Position numbers and translations under genes: made by a program. DNA of 64,000 bases. It comes from an uncultured Pseudomonadota bacterium (lineage in GTDB: Bacteria > Pseudomonadota > Gammaproteobacteria > Steroidobacterales > Steroidobacteraceae). Positions 8,711 to 17,304 of this stretch are shown piece after piece. Within the stretch, counting starts at the first letter, position 1; each line of letters begins with the position of its first letter. Under the pieces are notes generated by a model that saw only the letters and a list, made by a program, of their open reading frames with translations, was not told where the DNA came from and ran no database searches. Location: positions 43,730 to 107,729 of the forward strand of contig CAISDJ010000137.1 in the NCBI GenBank assembly GCA_903884105.1, written 5' to 3'.

Positions 8711-9302
8711 TCGCGAGCCTGCGCTCAATGAGCGCGAGCTTCGCTTCCGCCCGTTCGACATCGTCGCGGATGCGATCGACGCCGGAGCCGAATTCGTTGA
8801 CCTCGAGGCGGGTCGGCAGGTCGCGGCCTTCTTCCTGCAGGTACTCGGTGAGGTTCTGGCCGAAGGTCTTCGTAGCCTTCTGGCCAAAGCTCAACGCGCT
8901 ACGGGCAATGGAGCCGATCTGGTGAGCCGCCACGTCGCCGACGACGCGTGACAGCTCCTCTTCCACATCGGGCCGCGCGGCTTTCAGCAGGTTCTGGAAA
9001 CTCTGCGCCGCCTCTGCATCGCCTTCGATGCGCACCACGCCGGAGCGGATCTGGGACTCGGGTGGCTTCGTCACGAGGCCGAACAGCGCAAGCGGGCTGC
9101 CCGAGATCGTGGCGTCCGCCGCGCCTTCGTGTGTTGTCGACAGGACCAGTTTCTGGCCATCCGAGCGGCAGTAGATCGATACATTCATGCCGGTGACGTG
9201 CAGCGCGAGCACGCGGCCCGACAGTTTGCGGCACAGTGCGGCAGCGGTCGTCGAATCCGCAATGGTCCGGTTCAGCAGGCTTGCGATGGGAGAGAGGAGC
9301 AT
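8706..9302 (-). CDS. ubiJ: Ubiquinone biosynthesis accessory protein, SCP2 domain
   Basis: 198 aa, as expected for UbiJ (YigP). It is a soluble lipid-binding scaffold of the aerobic ubiquinone complex. An SCP2-like domain covers about residues 15-115 (ALHVTGMNVSIYC, then SGSPLALFGL and VRIEGDAEAAQ), followed by a helical C-terminus rich in charged residues. ATG 9302 is chosen because the longer frame (to 9557) upstream is only translated repeat. Gene order ubiE-ubiJ-ubiB is as in E. coli. Confidence 0.93.
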   Translation of the reverse strand: MLLSPIASLLNRTIADSTTAAALCRKLSGRVLALHVTGMNVSIYCRSDGQKLVLSTTHEGAADATISGSPLALFGLVTKPPESQIRSGVVRIEGDAEAAQSFQNLLKAARPDVEEELSRVVGDVAAHQIGSIARSALSFGQKATKTFGQNLTEYLQEEGRDLPTRLEVNEFGSGVDRIRDDVERAEAKLALIERRLAK

Positions 9303-9304
9303 GG

Positions 9305-9502
9305 GGTCGGTGGTCGGTGGTCGGTGATCGGTGGTCGGTGGTCGGTGATCGGTGATCGGTGATCGGTGATCGGTGGTCAGGATGCACATACCCAAGACGG
9401 TGCATTCAAGGTTACCGATCGGCCGAGGAATGAGGTTCGCGTGCCTGTCGGAAGAGCGGCTCCTGCCGGCCACCGGCCACCGATCACCGACCACCGGCCA
9501 CT
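9305..9502. repeat. Family A repeat array between ubiE and ubiJ
   Basis: The left arm (9305-9374) is ten uninterrupted heptamers GRTCGGT (GGTCGGT or GATCGGT), plus a degenerate eleventh to 9381. The right arm (9466-9502) is the complementary ACCGGCC/ACCGATC/ACCGACC series and ends 14 bp from the ubiE stop. About 85 bp of unique sequence lie between. This is the longest array in the window; the transcript could form a stem of roughly 35 bp. Confidence 0.92.
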
Positions 9503-9516
9503 GTCCGCGCCCGCCC

Positions 9517-10290
9517 TCACAGCTTGAATCCGCGGTGCAAGGCGACGATGCCGCCACTCAGGTTGTTGTAACGGACCTGCTCGAAACCGGCAGTGCGCAT
9601 CATGTCGGCGAGGTCGTCCTGCTTCGGGAACCGGCGAATGGACTCGGCAAGGTAGCGATAGCTGGCCTCGTCGTTGGCAACGACCTTGCCCAGCCACGGC
9701 AGGACGCTGAACGAGTACGCGTCGTACACGGGCTTGAGGCCGGGTGCGGTCGGGTGCGAGAACTCGAGGATCAGCAGCCGCCCACCGGGCTTGAGCACGC
9801 GATACATCGACGCAATCGCAGCCTGCTTGTCCGTGACATTGCGCAGCCCGAAGCCGATGGTGACGCAGTCAAAGGACTCATTGGCAAACGGCAGGCACTC
9901 GGCATTGGCCAGCGCGAACTCGACGCCGCGAACGATGCCTTGATTCAGGAGACTGTCGCGGCCCTGGGCGAGCATCGCGGCATTGATGTCGGAGAGGACG
10001 ACCTTGCCGTCCTGGCCCACCTGCCTCCACATGCCGGCCGCGAGATCGCCGGTGCCGCCCGCAACATCGAGCGCCGCCTGACCCGGGCGCAATCCCGTCT
10101 GTCCCAGCGTGAAGCGTTTCCATAGCCGGTGCATGCCACCCGACATGAGGTCGTTCATCAGGTCGTACTTGCCGGCGACCGACTCGAACACCTCGCGCAC
10201 GCGCCGCGCCTTGTCGGCAACGGGAACTTCCGTGTAGCCGAAGTCGACGGTGCCTGAGGCGGATTTCCCGGATTCGTTAGGCGCGTTCAT
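9517..10290 (-). CDS. ubiE: Ubiquinone/menaquinone C-methyltransferase
   Basis: 257 aa, standard for UbiE. A SAM-dependent methyltransferase acting on the benzoquinol ring in ubiquinone synthesis. Visible are [22 protein letters not shown], the SAM motif [19 protein letters not shown] and [18 protein letters not shown] 10290 is preferred; another ATG four codons upstream (10302) is possible. It is the first of ubiE-ubiJ-ubiB, with repeats on both sides. Confidence 0.96.
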   Translation of the reverse strand: MNAPNESGKSASGTVDFGYTEVPVADKARRVREVFESVAGKYDLMNDLMSGGMHRLWKRFTLGQTGLRPGQAALDVAGGTGDLAAGMWRQVGQDGKVVLSDINAAMLAQGRDSLLNQGIVRGVEFALANAECLPFANESFDCVTIGFGLRNVTDKQAAIASMYRVLKPGGRLLILEFSHPTAPGLKPVYDAYSFSVLPWLGKVVANDEASYRYLAESIRRFPKQDDLADMMRTAGFEQVRYNNLSGGIVALHRGFKL

Positions 10291-10309
10291 GAAGGCCTGC
10301 ATTGTAGCA

Positions 10310-10403
10310 GGGTGAGACTTGAGGCTTGAGGCTTGAGGAAGCGGGATCCCTGAGAGCTGCTGGCTCCAGCCACCAGCCACCAGCCACCGGCCACCGGCCA
10401 CTA
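10310..10403. repeat. Family A-type repeat between MazG-like gene and ubiE
   Basis: The right arm (10364-10403) is tandem CCAGCCA then CCGGCCA units ending 7 bp from the stop of the MazG-like gene. The left part (about 10316-10338) is a different short tandem, CTTGAGG/CTTGAGG. So this copy has only one recognisable family A arm. Confidence 0.75.
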
Positions 10404-10410
10404 GCCCTCC

Positions 10411-10761
10411 TCAATATTCCGTGTATTTCCGGCTGCTGCCGCGGGCCTTGTCGACCGGGTACTTCAGGGCATTGAGCCCGAGCTTGGCCTTTGCGGCGGC
10501 GATCAGGTCCACGTCCAGCTTGTCGGCCAGCCGGACGAGGTACAGCAGGACATCGGCCAGCTCCTGGCGCACGGCTTCAAGCTGGGCGGAGTCGAGTGCA
10601 CGGCTTTGCTGTTCCGACAGCCACTGGAACTGCTCAAGCAACTCGGCTGCCTCGACGGACAGTGCGGCGGCCAGGTTCTTCGGGCTGTGGAACTGATCCC
10701 AGTCGCGCTCGGCGGCGAACTCGCGCAAGGCATCTCGCAGCGATGCGAGTTCCTGGCTCAT
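10411..10761 (-). CDS. MazG-like nucleotide pyrophosphohydrolase (dCTPase type)
   Basis: 116 aa, the length of single-domain dCTP-pyrophosphatase-like MazG relatives. It hydrolyses a non-canonical or excess NTP/dNTP to the monophosphate. The Mg-binding pattern is visible: EAAELLEQFQW, then ELADVLLYLVRLAD, and the family tail NALKYPVDKARGSSRKYTEY. Its start overlaps the stop of the DUF971 gene by 4 bp, so the two are co-translated. Confidence 0.85.
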   Translation of the reverse strand: MSQELASLRDALREFAAERDWDQFHSPKNLAAALSVEAAELLEQFQWLSEQQSRALDSAQLEAVRQELADVLLYLVRLADKLDVDLIAAAKAKLGLNALKYPVDKARGSSRKYTEY

Positions 10762-11129
10762 GTGGGTTTCACGCCCAGAGTAGGGTAGGGGATGCCAAGG
10801 TCATTGATTCGATCGAGATACTGCTGCCACTTGATGGCGCGGGTCTCGCCCAGTTCCTTGAGATAGGCCCACGTGTAGAGGCCAGTGTCGTGGCCGTCGT
10901 CAAACACCAGCTTCAGCGCGTAGTGCCCCACCGGCTCCACCGACGTGACGCGGACTTCATGCTTGCCGAGCTGCAGGGTTTCCTGTCCCTGGCCATGGCC
11001 CCGCACTTCTGCCGACGGTGAGTAGACGCGCAGGTACTCGAATGGCAGCTCGAAGTGGCCGCCATCGTCGAACGTCACGTCTAGGACGCGCGACCTGGTG
11101 CGAAGCTTGATGGAAGTGGGGTGGGGCAT
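10758..11129 (-). CDS. DUF971 protein (GBBH-like N-terminal domain)
   Basis: 123 aa, a single DUF971 domain as found at the N-terminus of gamma-butyrobetaine hydroxylases and as a stand-alone protein near hslVU in gammaproteobacteria. Marks are LELPFEYLRVYSPSAEV-like text near residue 30, VEPVGHYALKLVFDDGHDTG and YTWAYL. The stand-alone form is proposed to bind metal or assist Fe-S handling, which is not shown here. It lies 125 bp after hslU across a repeat. Confidence 0.9.
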   Translation of the reverse strand: MPHPTSIKLRTRSRVLDVTFDDGGHFELPFEYLRVYSPSAEVRGHGQGQETLQLGKHEVRVTSVEPVGHYALKLVFDDGHDTGLYTWAYLKELGETRAIKWQQYLDRINDLGIPYPTLGVKPT

Positions 11130-11137
11130 GGGGAAGT

Positions 11138-11255
11138 GACTGGTGATCGGTGGTCAGTGGTCGGTGGCAGCACGGCGATGGAGGAGTTCGACTGCGGCAA
11201 GCTGCACTGAGAGCATCTGTGCCGACCACCGACCACCGACCACCGACCACCGATT
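11138..11255. repeat. Family A inverted repeat between hslU and DUF971
   Basis: The left arm (11138-11168: GATCGGTGGTCAGTGGTCGGTGG) and right arm (11222-11255: ACCGACC repeated about four to five times) are complementary and separated by 53 bp. The right arm reaches the hslU stop codon at 11255-11257. It shows the basic unit of the family most cleanly. Confidence 0.88.
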
Positions 11256-12592
11256 CAGAGAATATACCTCGTCAAATCCTCGTCCTTCACCAGTTCGCCG
11301 AGGTACCGATCCACATACGCGGCATCGACCGTGACTTCTCGTGTCCCGCCCTCGGCGGCATCGAACGACACCTGTTCCAGCAGCCGCTCCATGACGGTGT
11401 GCAGCCGACGGGCGCCGATGTTTTCGGTGCGTTCATTGACCTGGAAAGCGACCTCGGCAATCCGCCGGACGCCGCTCTCTGCATACGTCAGTTCCAGGCC
11501 TTCGGTTCGCAGCAGCGCCTGATATTGCGCACACAGCGAAGCATCCGGTTCGGTAAGGATGCGCACGAAATCATCGACCTTGAGCGCTTCGAGTTCGACG
11601 CGGATCGGGAAGCGGCCCTGCAGCTCCGGAATGAGGTCCGACGGCTTCGACATGTGGAAAGCGCCGGACGCGATGAACAGCATGTGGTCCGTCTTGACGA
11701 TGCCGTACTTGGTGGTAACGGTGCTGCCTTCCACGAGCGGCAACAGGTCGCGCTGCACGCCTTCGCGGGACACATCGGCGCCTACCGCTTCCTGGCGGCG
11801 GGCAATCTTGTCGATTTCGTCGATGAAGACAATGCCGTTCTCCTCGGCATTCTTCAGAGCCCGCGCCTTGAGCTCTTCCTCGTTGACCAGCTTGCCGGCT
11901 TCTTCGTCGGTCAGCAGCTTGAGGGCTTCTTTTACCTTCAGCTTCCGGGCCTTCGTGCGCGATTGTCCCAGATTCTGGAACATGCCCTGCAGCTGTTGTG
12001 ACAGTTCCTCCATGCCGGGAGGCGCCATGATCTCGACGCCGGTGGGCAGCGCGCGCACCTCAATCTCGACTTCCTTGTCGTCAAGCGCGCCCTCGCGCAG
12101 CATCTTGCGGAAGCGCTGTCGCGTGTCGTTGTCCTTCGCGGCGGTGTCGCCCTCCGCAGTGAAGCCCATCGACCGGGGACGCGGCAACAGCGCGTCCAGC
12201 ACGCGATCCTCGGCCGCATCCATCGCGCGGTGCCGGACCTTCTCCACCTCCATCTCGCGCGTCATCTTCACGGCGACGTCGAGCAGGTCCTTGATGATCG
12301 AATCCACCTCGCGGCCGACGTAGCCGACCTCGGTGAACTTGGTGGCTTCCACCTTGATGAACGGTGCGCGCGCCAGTCGTGCAAGGCGGCGCGCAATCTC
12401 CGTCTTGCCGACGCCCGTCGGCCCGATCATCAGGATGTTCTTCGGCGTGATCTCGGCACGCAGCGGCTCTGCCACCTGCATGCGGCGCCAGCGGTTGCGC
12501 AGCGCGATTGCCACCGCACGCTTGGCGGCGCTCTGCCCGACGATGTGCTTGTCGAGTTCCTGGACGATTTCACGGGGAGTCATGTCGGACAT
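11255..12592 (-). CDS. hslU: ATP-dependent protease ATPase subunit HslU
   Basis: 445 aa (E. coli 443). The AAA+ unfoldase of the HslVU (ClpYQ) protease. It has N-terminal [17 protein letters not shown], Walker [16 protein letters not shown], Walker [13 protein letters not shown], sensor [14 protein letters not shown] and the conserved C-terminal EDLTRYIL that docks into HslV. The start is ATG 12592; the frame upstream to 12643 is repeat. It is 171 bp from hslV, unusually far for this pair. Confidence 0.98.
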   Translation of the reverse strand: MSDMTPREIVQELDKHIVGQSAAKRAVAIALRNRWRRMQVAEPLRAEITPKNILMIGPTGVGKTEIARRLARLARAPFIKVEATKFTEVGYVGREVDSIIKDLLDVAVKMTREMEVEKVRHRAMDAAEDRVLDALLPRPRSMGFTAEGDTAAKDNDTRQRFRKMLREGALDDKEVEIEVRALPTGVEIMAPPGMEELSQQLQGMFQNLGQSRTKARKLKVKEALKLLTDEEAGKLVNEEELKARALKNAEENGIVFIDEIDKIARRQEAVGADVSREGVQRDLLPLVEGSTVTTKYGIVKTDHMLFIASGAFHMSKPSDLIPELQGRFPIRVELEALKVDDFVRILTEPDASLCAQYQALLRTEGLELTYAESGVRRIAEVAFQVNERTENIGARRLHTVMERLLEQVSFDAAEGGTREVTVDAAYVDRYLGELVKDEDLTRYIL

Positions 12593-12602
12593 GGTGGCAA
12601 GA

Positions 12603-12621
12603 GAGTGGTCGGTGGTCAGGT
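12603..12621. repeat. Family A fragment upstream of hslU
   Basis: A single short G-rich arm (GTGGTCGGTGGTCAGG) directly upstream of the hslU start. No matching C-rich arm is nearby, so this looks like a solo or decayed copy next to a family B element. Confidence 0.6.
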
Positions 12622-12638
12622 AAATGAAAAAAGGGAGT

Positions 12639-12755
12639 GACAAGTCCAGGAAGCCGGGAAGCTCAGGAAGTCTGGAAGCCAGATAGGGCCTCTTTCCGCT
12701 TACCCTCCGGCCTCCTCACTTCCCAGCTTCGTTGCTTCCCCGAGCTTGGCGGGAA
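12639..12755. repeat. Family B palindromic repeat between hslV and hslU
   Basis: The left arm (12641-12685) holds AGGAAGCCGGGAAGC and GGAAG units. The right arm (12691-12751) holds CCGGCCTCCTCACTTCCC and GCTTCCCCG units, ending 13 bp from the hslV stop. Together with the family A fragment it makes up nearly the whole hslV-hslU gap. Confidence 0.75.
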
Positions 12756-12763
12756 GTGATTCA

Positions 12764-13324
12764 CTATCCCCTCAGCTCTTCAATCGTCAGATTCCGGTTC
12801 GTGTAGATGCAGATGTCGGCCGCGATATTGAGCGCCTTCTCGACGATGGTGCGTGCATCGAGCTCTGTATTCTGCAGGAGCGCACGGGCTGCGGCTTGGG
12901 CAAACGTCCCGCCCGAGCCGATCGCCATCAGGTCTTCTTCGGGCTCGATGACATCGCCGTTGCCCGAGATGATGAACGAGCTGCGCACGTCGGCCACGCA
13001 CAGCAGCGCTTCAAGGCGGCGCAGGCTGCGGTCGGAGCGCCAGTCTTTCGCCAGCTCGATCGCCGCGCGGGTCAGGTTGCCGTACAGCTGCAGCTTGCCC
13101 TCGAAGCGCTCGAACAGCGTGAACGCATCGGCGGTGCCTCCGGCGAACCCGGCCAGCACCTTGCCGTCGTACAGGCCCCGTACCTTGCGGGCGTTGCCCT
13201 TCATGACGGTGCTGCCGATCGTGACCTGCCCGTCCCCGCCAATGGCAACGACGCCGTTGCGCCGGACCGAGAGGATGGTCGTGCCGTGGAAGTCTGCTGC
13301 GGAGGGTGTGGTCATGGGATTCAA
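12764..13324 (-). CDS. hslV: ATP-dependent protease subunit HslV
   Basis: 186 aa. The threonine peptidase of HslVU. The catalytic Thr follows a 14-residue propeptide (HG, then TTILSVRR). [29 protein letters not shown] and [14 protein letters not shown] are family landmarks. The start may be residue 1 (13324) or the ATG three codons later (13315). It begins exactly at the xerC stop. Confidence 0.97.
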   Translation of the reverse strand: MNPMTTPSAADFHGTTILSVRRNGVVAIGGDGQVTIGSTVMKGNARKVRGLYDGKVLAGFAGGTADAFTLFERFEGKLQLYGNLTRAAIELAKDWRSDRSLRRLEALLCVADVRSSFIISGNGDVIEPEEDLMAIGSGGTFAQAAARALLQNTELDARTIVEKALNIAADICIYTNRNLTIEELRG

Positions 13325-14233
13325 CTAGCCGGCGGTCTTGCGCTTCGCGCGGGGATGCGCCGCATCGTATGTTTTGGCGAGATGCTGGAAATCAAGGTGG
13401 GTATAGATCTGCGTCGTGGAAATATTTGCGTGGCCGAGCAGTTCCTGCACGCCGCGCAGGTCGTGGCTGGATTCAAGCAGGTGCGTCGCGAAGGAATGCC
13501 GGAACATGTGCGGATGCATCGGGATGCCGATGCCTTGCAACCGCGCCCACCGGGCCACGCGGAGCTGGATGGCGCGGGCGCCCAGGCGTCCTCCGTTCCG
13601 GCCCAGAAACACTGCCAATTCGCCGGGTCCCGCGAGCGCGCCCCGCTCCTTGAGCCAGAGGCCGAGCGCCGTGACCGCGTGACCGCCCACCGGCACGATG
13701 CGCGTCTTGCTGCCCTTGCCGAGGACTCGCACCGTGCGGTCCTTGAGGTCGAGGTCCTGAAGATCGAGCTGCACCAGCTCGGACAGGCGGAGGCCCGACG
13801 AATACAGCAATTCCATCAACGCCTTGTCGCGTGTGTCGAGCCGGTCGTCGGTGCGGAACTCGAGCAATCGCGCCATCTGGTCGGCATCGAGCGTGTGCGG
13901 CAGGTGTTTGCGGCCCTTGGGTGCCTTGATGTCGACGCCCGGATTGATGCGCAGAACACCTTCGCGCAGCAGGAATTCGCAGAACGAGCGAACCGCAGCA
14001 AGCCGGCGCTGGATGCTCGCCGACGACATGCCAAGACGATGCTCGCGTGCGGCGAACGCGCGGACGCGGTGGGTGTCCAGTTCAGGCCAGTCGTCAAGCC
14101 GCTCGTGGTCGCAGAACGCCACGAACTTGGCGAGGTCGCGTTCATAAGCCGACGACGTGTGGGGCGACAGCCGCCGTTCGCTCCTCAAGTGGGTGAGGAA
14201 ACGGGGAATCCAGGCGAGTGCAGAGTCGAGCAT
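13325..14233 (-). CDS. xerC: Tyrosine recombinase XerC
   Basis: 302 aa. With XerD it resolves chromosome dimers at dif. A SAM-like N-terminal core-binding domain (about 1-90) is followed by the catalytic domain with R in SSGLRLSELV, K in GKGSKTR, HMFRHSFATH and the nucleophile in STTQIYTH. The position after dapF-DUF484 is the conserved gammaproteobacterial one, which supports XerC rather than a phage integrase. Confidence 0.96.
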   Translation of the reverse strand: MLDSALAWIPRFLTHLRSERRLSPHTSSAYERDLAKFVAFCDHERLDDWPELDTHRVRAFAAREHRLGMSSASIQRRLAAVRSFCEFLLREGVLRINPGVDIKAPKGRKHLPHTLDADQMARLLEFRTDDRLDTRDKALMELLYSSGLRLSELVQLDLQDLDLKDRTVRVLGKGSKTRIVPVGGHAVTALGLWLKERGALAGPGELAVFLGRNGGRLGARAIQLRVARWARLQGIGIPMHPHMFRHSFATHLLESSHDLRGVQELLGHANISTTQIYTHLDFQHLAKTYDAAHPRAKRKTAG

Positions 14234-14261
14234 GGGCGTGAGCGACCCCCGACTCTGGTGC

Positions 14262-14969
14262 CTACAGCGCGCCGACGGCCTCGCTGACGAGCTCGCCGAT
14301 CCGGGCCAGGAATTCCGTGCTCATCGTGGGGTGGAAGCGGTCGACGTCCGGGCTGCCGATGGCGAGCAGGCCGAAGGCCGAGTTCGGGCCCAGGGGCAGG
14401 AGAGCAGCCGAACCGATGGCTACGGTCCCTTCGCCGAACAGGTAGTCACGCTGGCTGTCGCGGACCTGGCCACAGCGGGGCCGGGCCGACTCGAAGAACG
14501 TATCGAACATCTTGAGCTCGGCATTCGAGCGTTCCACTACCCGCAGATGGCGGCTCGTGAGCTGCTTCAGCTCAGGAACGTCGGTGCGGTTCAGGACCAG
14601 CAGCCACTGCGAAGCGCCGAAATCCTCGCGCAGGGAGGCCTCCAGCGTGTCGATCAGCTGCGTAGCACCGCGGGCGCGGATCAGCCGGCGGGCGAGGTGA
14701 TGGATCTTGTCGGACAGGGCGTCGTTCGCACGGGCGACGTCGACGAACTCGCGAACCTTGCTCTCGAGCTTCTGGTTCTTGTCGCGCAGCACGAGCACCT
14801 GGCGTTCGACCAGCGAGACGGTGGAGACGCCGCGCTCATGCGGCACGCGCAGGCGGGCCAGCACATTCGCGTTGCGCTCGAAGAAGTCGGGGTGGTTCTG
14901 CAGGTAGTCTGCCACCGCTTCTTCCGACGTGGCGACCGTGTCTACGCCGCGAATGCTCTGTTTGGTCAT
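14262..14969 (-). CDS. DUF484 family GAF-like protein
   Basis: 235 aa. An N-terminal helical part (VADYLQNHPDFFERN, then a coiled coil around 55-85) precedes a GAF-like domain with PLGPNSAFGLLAIGSPD near the end. This is the YigA/DUF484 protein found between dapF and xerC in many gammaproteobacteria. No biochemical role is established. Confidence 0.92.
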   Translation of the reverse strand: MTKQSIRGVDTVATSEEAVADYLQNHPDFFERNANVLARLRVPHERGVSTVSLVERQVLVLRDKNQKLESKVREFVDVARANDALSDKIHHLARRLIRARGATQLIDTLEASLREDFGASQWLLVLNRTDVPELKQLTSRHLRVVERSNAELKMFDTFFESARPRCGQVRDSQRDYLFGEGTVAIGSAALLPLGPNSAFGLLAIGSPDVDRFHPTMSTEFLARIGELVSEAVGAL

Positions 14970-14994
14970 TAGGTCTTTCTCACGCTTCAGTCTT

Positions 14995-15822
14995 TCACAC
15001 TTCGATCTTGCCTTCGAAGACCTTCTCGGCAGGGCCTGTCAGCCACAGCGGCTTATTCAAGCCTTCCCATTCGACGGTCAAGCGGCCACCGGGCAGGTCG
15101 ACCTGGACCGAAGACCCAAGCAGTCCGAGGCGGCGGCCCACGGCCACGGCGCCACATGCACCGGTGCCGCATGCGAGCGTCTCGCCGACCCCGCGCTCGA
15201 ACACGCGCAGCCGGATCTGCCCGCTGTCCACCACTTCCATGAAACCGATGTTCGCCCGCTTCGGGAAGCGCGGATGATTCTCCATGGCGGGACCCACACT
15301 GTCCACCGGCGCGCTGGCGACCGAAGGCACCCGCAGCACGGCGTGGGGATTGCCCATCGACACCGCGCCGATCTCGAAGTGCTGGCCGAGCACGTTGATG
15401 GGGTACAGGTCCTCCTCACGGTCAGCGACGAACGGGAGCGACTTCGGGTCGAAGTTCGGGACCCCCATATCGACGGACACGAGGCCGTCGTCGCGGATCC
15501 GCGCATTCACGAGGCCGCCCAGGCTGTCCATCTTGAGGCCACCCGTGTTCGCTCGCCGGTTGCTCACGAGGCGGGCGATGCAACGCGCGCCATTGCCACA
15601 CTGTTCCACTTCGGAGCCGTCGGCGTTGAAGATCCGGTAGAAGACGTCCGTGCCGGGTCGGCGCGGCGGCTGGAGCACGAGCGCCTGATCGAAGCCGATG
15701 CCGGTCCGGCGATCGGCGAGTTTGCGGAACGTGGCTGCATCCGGCAGTCGGGCATCTGCGGGAGCGTCGAACACAATGAAGTCGTTCCCGACGCCTTGCA
15801 TCTTCGTAAAGGACAGCAGCAT
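14995..15822 (-). CDS. dapF: Diaminopimelate epimerase
   Basis: 275 aa. It interconverts LL- and meso-DAP for lysine and peptidoglycan. Both active-site Cys are visible, in EQCGNGARC and LACGTGACG, and the N-terminal FTKMQGVGNDFIVFD is canonical. ATG 15822 is used; the upstream extension to 15990 overlaps the CoA-binding gene and is not conserved. It starts 2 bp after that gene and is followed by DUF484 and xerC. Confidence 0.98.
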   Translation of the reverse strand: MLLSFTKMQGVGNDFIVFDAPADARLPDAATFRKLADRRTGIGFDQALVLQPPRRPGTDVFYRIFNADGSEVEQCGNGARCIARLVSNRRANTGGLKMDSLGGLVNARIRDDGLVSVDMGVPNFDPKSLPFVADREEDLYPINVLGQHFEIGAVSMGNPHAVLRVPSVASAPVDSVGPAMENHPRFPKRANIGFMEVVDSGQIRLRVFERGVGETLACGTGACGAVAVGRRLGLLGSSVQVDLPGGRLTVEWEGLNKPLWLTGPAEKVFEGKIEV

Positions 15823-15824
15823 GG

Positions 15825-16283
15825 TCAAAGGATAGCAGAGGCGGACGGCGATGGCCGGAGCGCGGCGCGGTCGACGTAGATGCATCGGTCCATCACGACG
15901 GTCATGCCGCCCGCCCGGGCCCGTTCGGCTGCGACCTCGTTCACGACACCCAGCTGCAACCAGAGTACGGGCAGCCCGAGCGCGAGGCACTGGTCGACGA
16001 TGGCGTCCACGTGGCGGGCTTGACGGAAGACGTTGACGATATCGACCTTGTCGCCCGGTCTGATAACGGACTCCAGATGGTCGAGGTCCGGGACGGACGC
16101 GATGCCCTGCCAGGTTCGGATGCCCGGGTTCACCGGAATGATCCGGTACCCATAGCGTTGCATGGCCAGCGAGACGCTGCAGCTTGGCCGGGACGGGTTC
16201 TCTGACAGGCCAATAACCGCGAGGGTGCGGGCGGACTTCAGCAGGGCCGCGATGCCCTCGCGCGGGGGATTGTGAAACGCCAT
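15825..16283 (-). CDS. CoA-binding domain protein (YccU family)
   Basis: 152 aa. A single Rossmann-like CoA-binding domain: TLAVIGLSENPSRPS near the N-terminus, PVNPG, VDIVNVFRQA, LWLQLGVVNE and the C-terminal GGMTVVMDRC. Stand-alone members are of unknown role. ATG 16283 is preferred; a GTG at 16340 would add 19 residues of weak similarity. It is the first gene of the dapF-xerC unit. Confidence 0.88.
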   Translation of the reverse strand: MAFHNPPREGIAALLKSARTLAVIGLSENPSRPSCSVSLAMQRYGYRIIPVNPGIRTWQGIASVPDLDHLESVIRPGDKVDIVNVFRQARHVDAIVDQCLALGLPVLWLQLGVVNEVAAERARAGGMTVVMDRCIYVDRAALRPSPSASAIL

Positions 16284-16539
16284 CCGGGAATACCCCAAGT
16301 ATTGATTACTCCGAATCCGTAGACATTTGTCCAATGCCACCTTAAGTTAACACCTGCAAGGAAGCTCGGAACCATTCGTGATGCTTTGTGCCGCGTCATG
16401 GCAACGCCACCGGAAGCGGAGGACCGGGTGTTGTCGTGGGCGGGCTGATCCCTGCCCCCCCTTGAGCGAGGCAGTTCGGCAAGGGCGTCCCTGAAACAGT
16501 CCTGGGTGATGGATCAATAAAGAGGAGTAAGGGGACTCA

Positions 16540-17181
16540 ATGCGCCACGTCATGGTCATGAACGCCAAAGGCGGCTGTGGAAAGAGCACCTTGGCAACGA
16601 ACATCGCAGGATATTTCGCCAAGGAGGGAGCCAAGGTCGCCCTCGCCGACTACGATCCGCAGCGAACCGGCCTCGACTGGCTGGAAGTCCGCCCTGAAGA
16701 ATTGCCGAAGATCACGGGCGTCGCTGCCTTCGACGATGGCTTGCGCAGCGTTCCGCGCGACACCGAAGTGCTGGTCATCGACGCTCCGGCGCGCACGCAT
16801 GGTGCCGAAATGAATGAACTCGTCCGCCGCGCCGAAACCATCATCGTGCCCGTCCTCGCGTCACCGATCGACATGAAAGCCGCCGCCCATTTTATGGGTG
16901 AGCTGCTGGAACTCGGTCGCGTGCAGCGCGAGCAGGCCCGCCTGGCCGTGGTCGCCAATCGCGTCCGTGAAAACACGCTGATTTTCGAGGAACTCGACAA
17001 GTACCTGAACAAGGTCAAAGTGCCCTATCTGACGGCGCTGCGGCAATCGACCAACTACCTGCGTGCCTATCAGCGCGGCATGAGCGTGTTCGACCTGCCC
17101 GAGTACCTCGCCTGGCCGGACTGGCAGCAGTGGGAGCCGGTCACCAAGTGGCTCGGCAGCAAGAAGAGCTTACCGGCCTGA
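16540..17181 (+). CDS. Orphan ParA/MinD-like ATPase
   Basis: 213 aa. Deviant Walker A KGGCGKSTLA (residues 10-19), ADYDPQRTGLDWL switch region and VLVIDAPART. The size and simple domain fit single-domain ParA proteins that position chromosomes, chemoreceptor arrays or other cargo. No parB-like partner is adjacent. The start has a strong AGAGGAG. Upstream 256 bp hold no gene that can be supported. The cargo cannot be named. Confidence 0.85.
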   Translation: MRHVMVMNAKGGCGKSTLATNIAGYFAKEGAKVALADYDPQRTGLDWLEVRPEELPKITGVAAFDDGLRSVPRDTEVLVIDAPARTHGAEMNELVRRAETIIVPVLASPIDMKAAAHFMGELLELGRVQREQARLAVVANRVRENTLIFEELDKYLNKVKVPYLTALRQSTNYLRAYQRGMSVFDLPEYLAWPDWQQWEPVTKWLGSKKSLPA

Positions 17182-17198
17182 CGGAGCCGCAGGCAGAA

Positions 17199-17304
17199 AG
17201 CCAGGCAAGCTAATGAAGCCGGGAAGCCGGGAAGCAAGAGGTCGGGAGATGCGGAATCTCTTGCTCCGGCTTCCTCACCTTCCTCCACTTCCACTGCTTC
17301 CTTG
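17199..17304. repeat. Family B palindromic repeat between parA-like gene and epimerase gene
   Basis: The left arm (17199-17236) has AAGCCAGGCAAGC, GAAGCCGGGAAGCCGGGAAGC. The right arm (17263-17302) has CTCCGGCTTCCTCACCTTCC and ACTGCTTCC. The right arm overlaps the last codons and stop of the - strand epimerase gene, giving its Gly/Ser-rich tail. Confidence 0.75.

Noticed and set aside
7266..8951. 561-residue open frame on + opposite ubiB and ubiJ
   Set aside because: Same GC-codon shadow effect; it reads through the repeat between the genes.
9305..9502. CRISPR-like array
   Set aside because: Units are 7 bp, contiguous and without unique spacers, and no cas gene is present.
9303..9557. N-terminal extension of ubiJ with TTDHRPP-type peptide repeats
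   Set aside because: It is the translation of the heptamer array. The SCP2 protein starts at 9302.
12746..14287. 513-residue open frame on + opposite hslV and xerC
   Set aside because: Antisense to two well-supported genes and has no recognisable motif.
16284..16539. Possible gene or RNA upstream of the ParA gene
   Set aside because: No frame with RBS, no clear hairpin with T-run, nothing recognisable.
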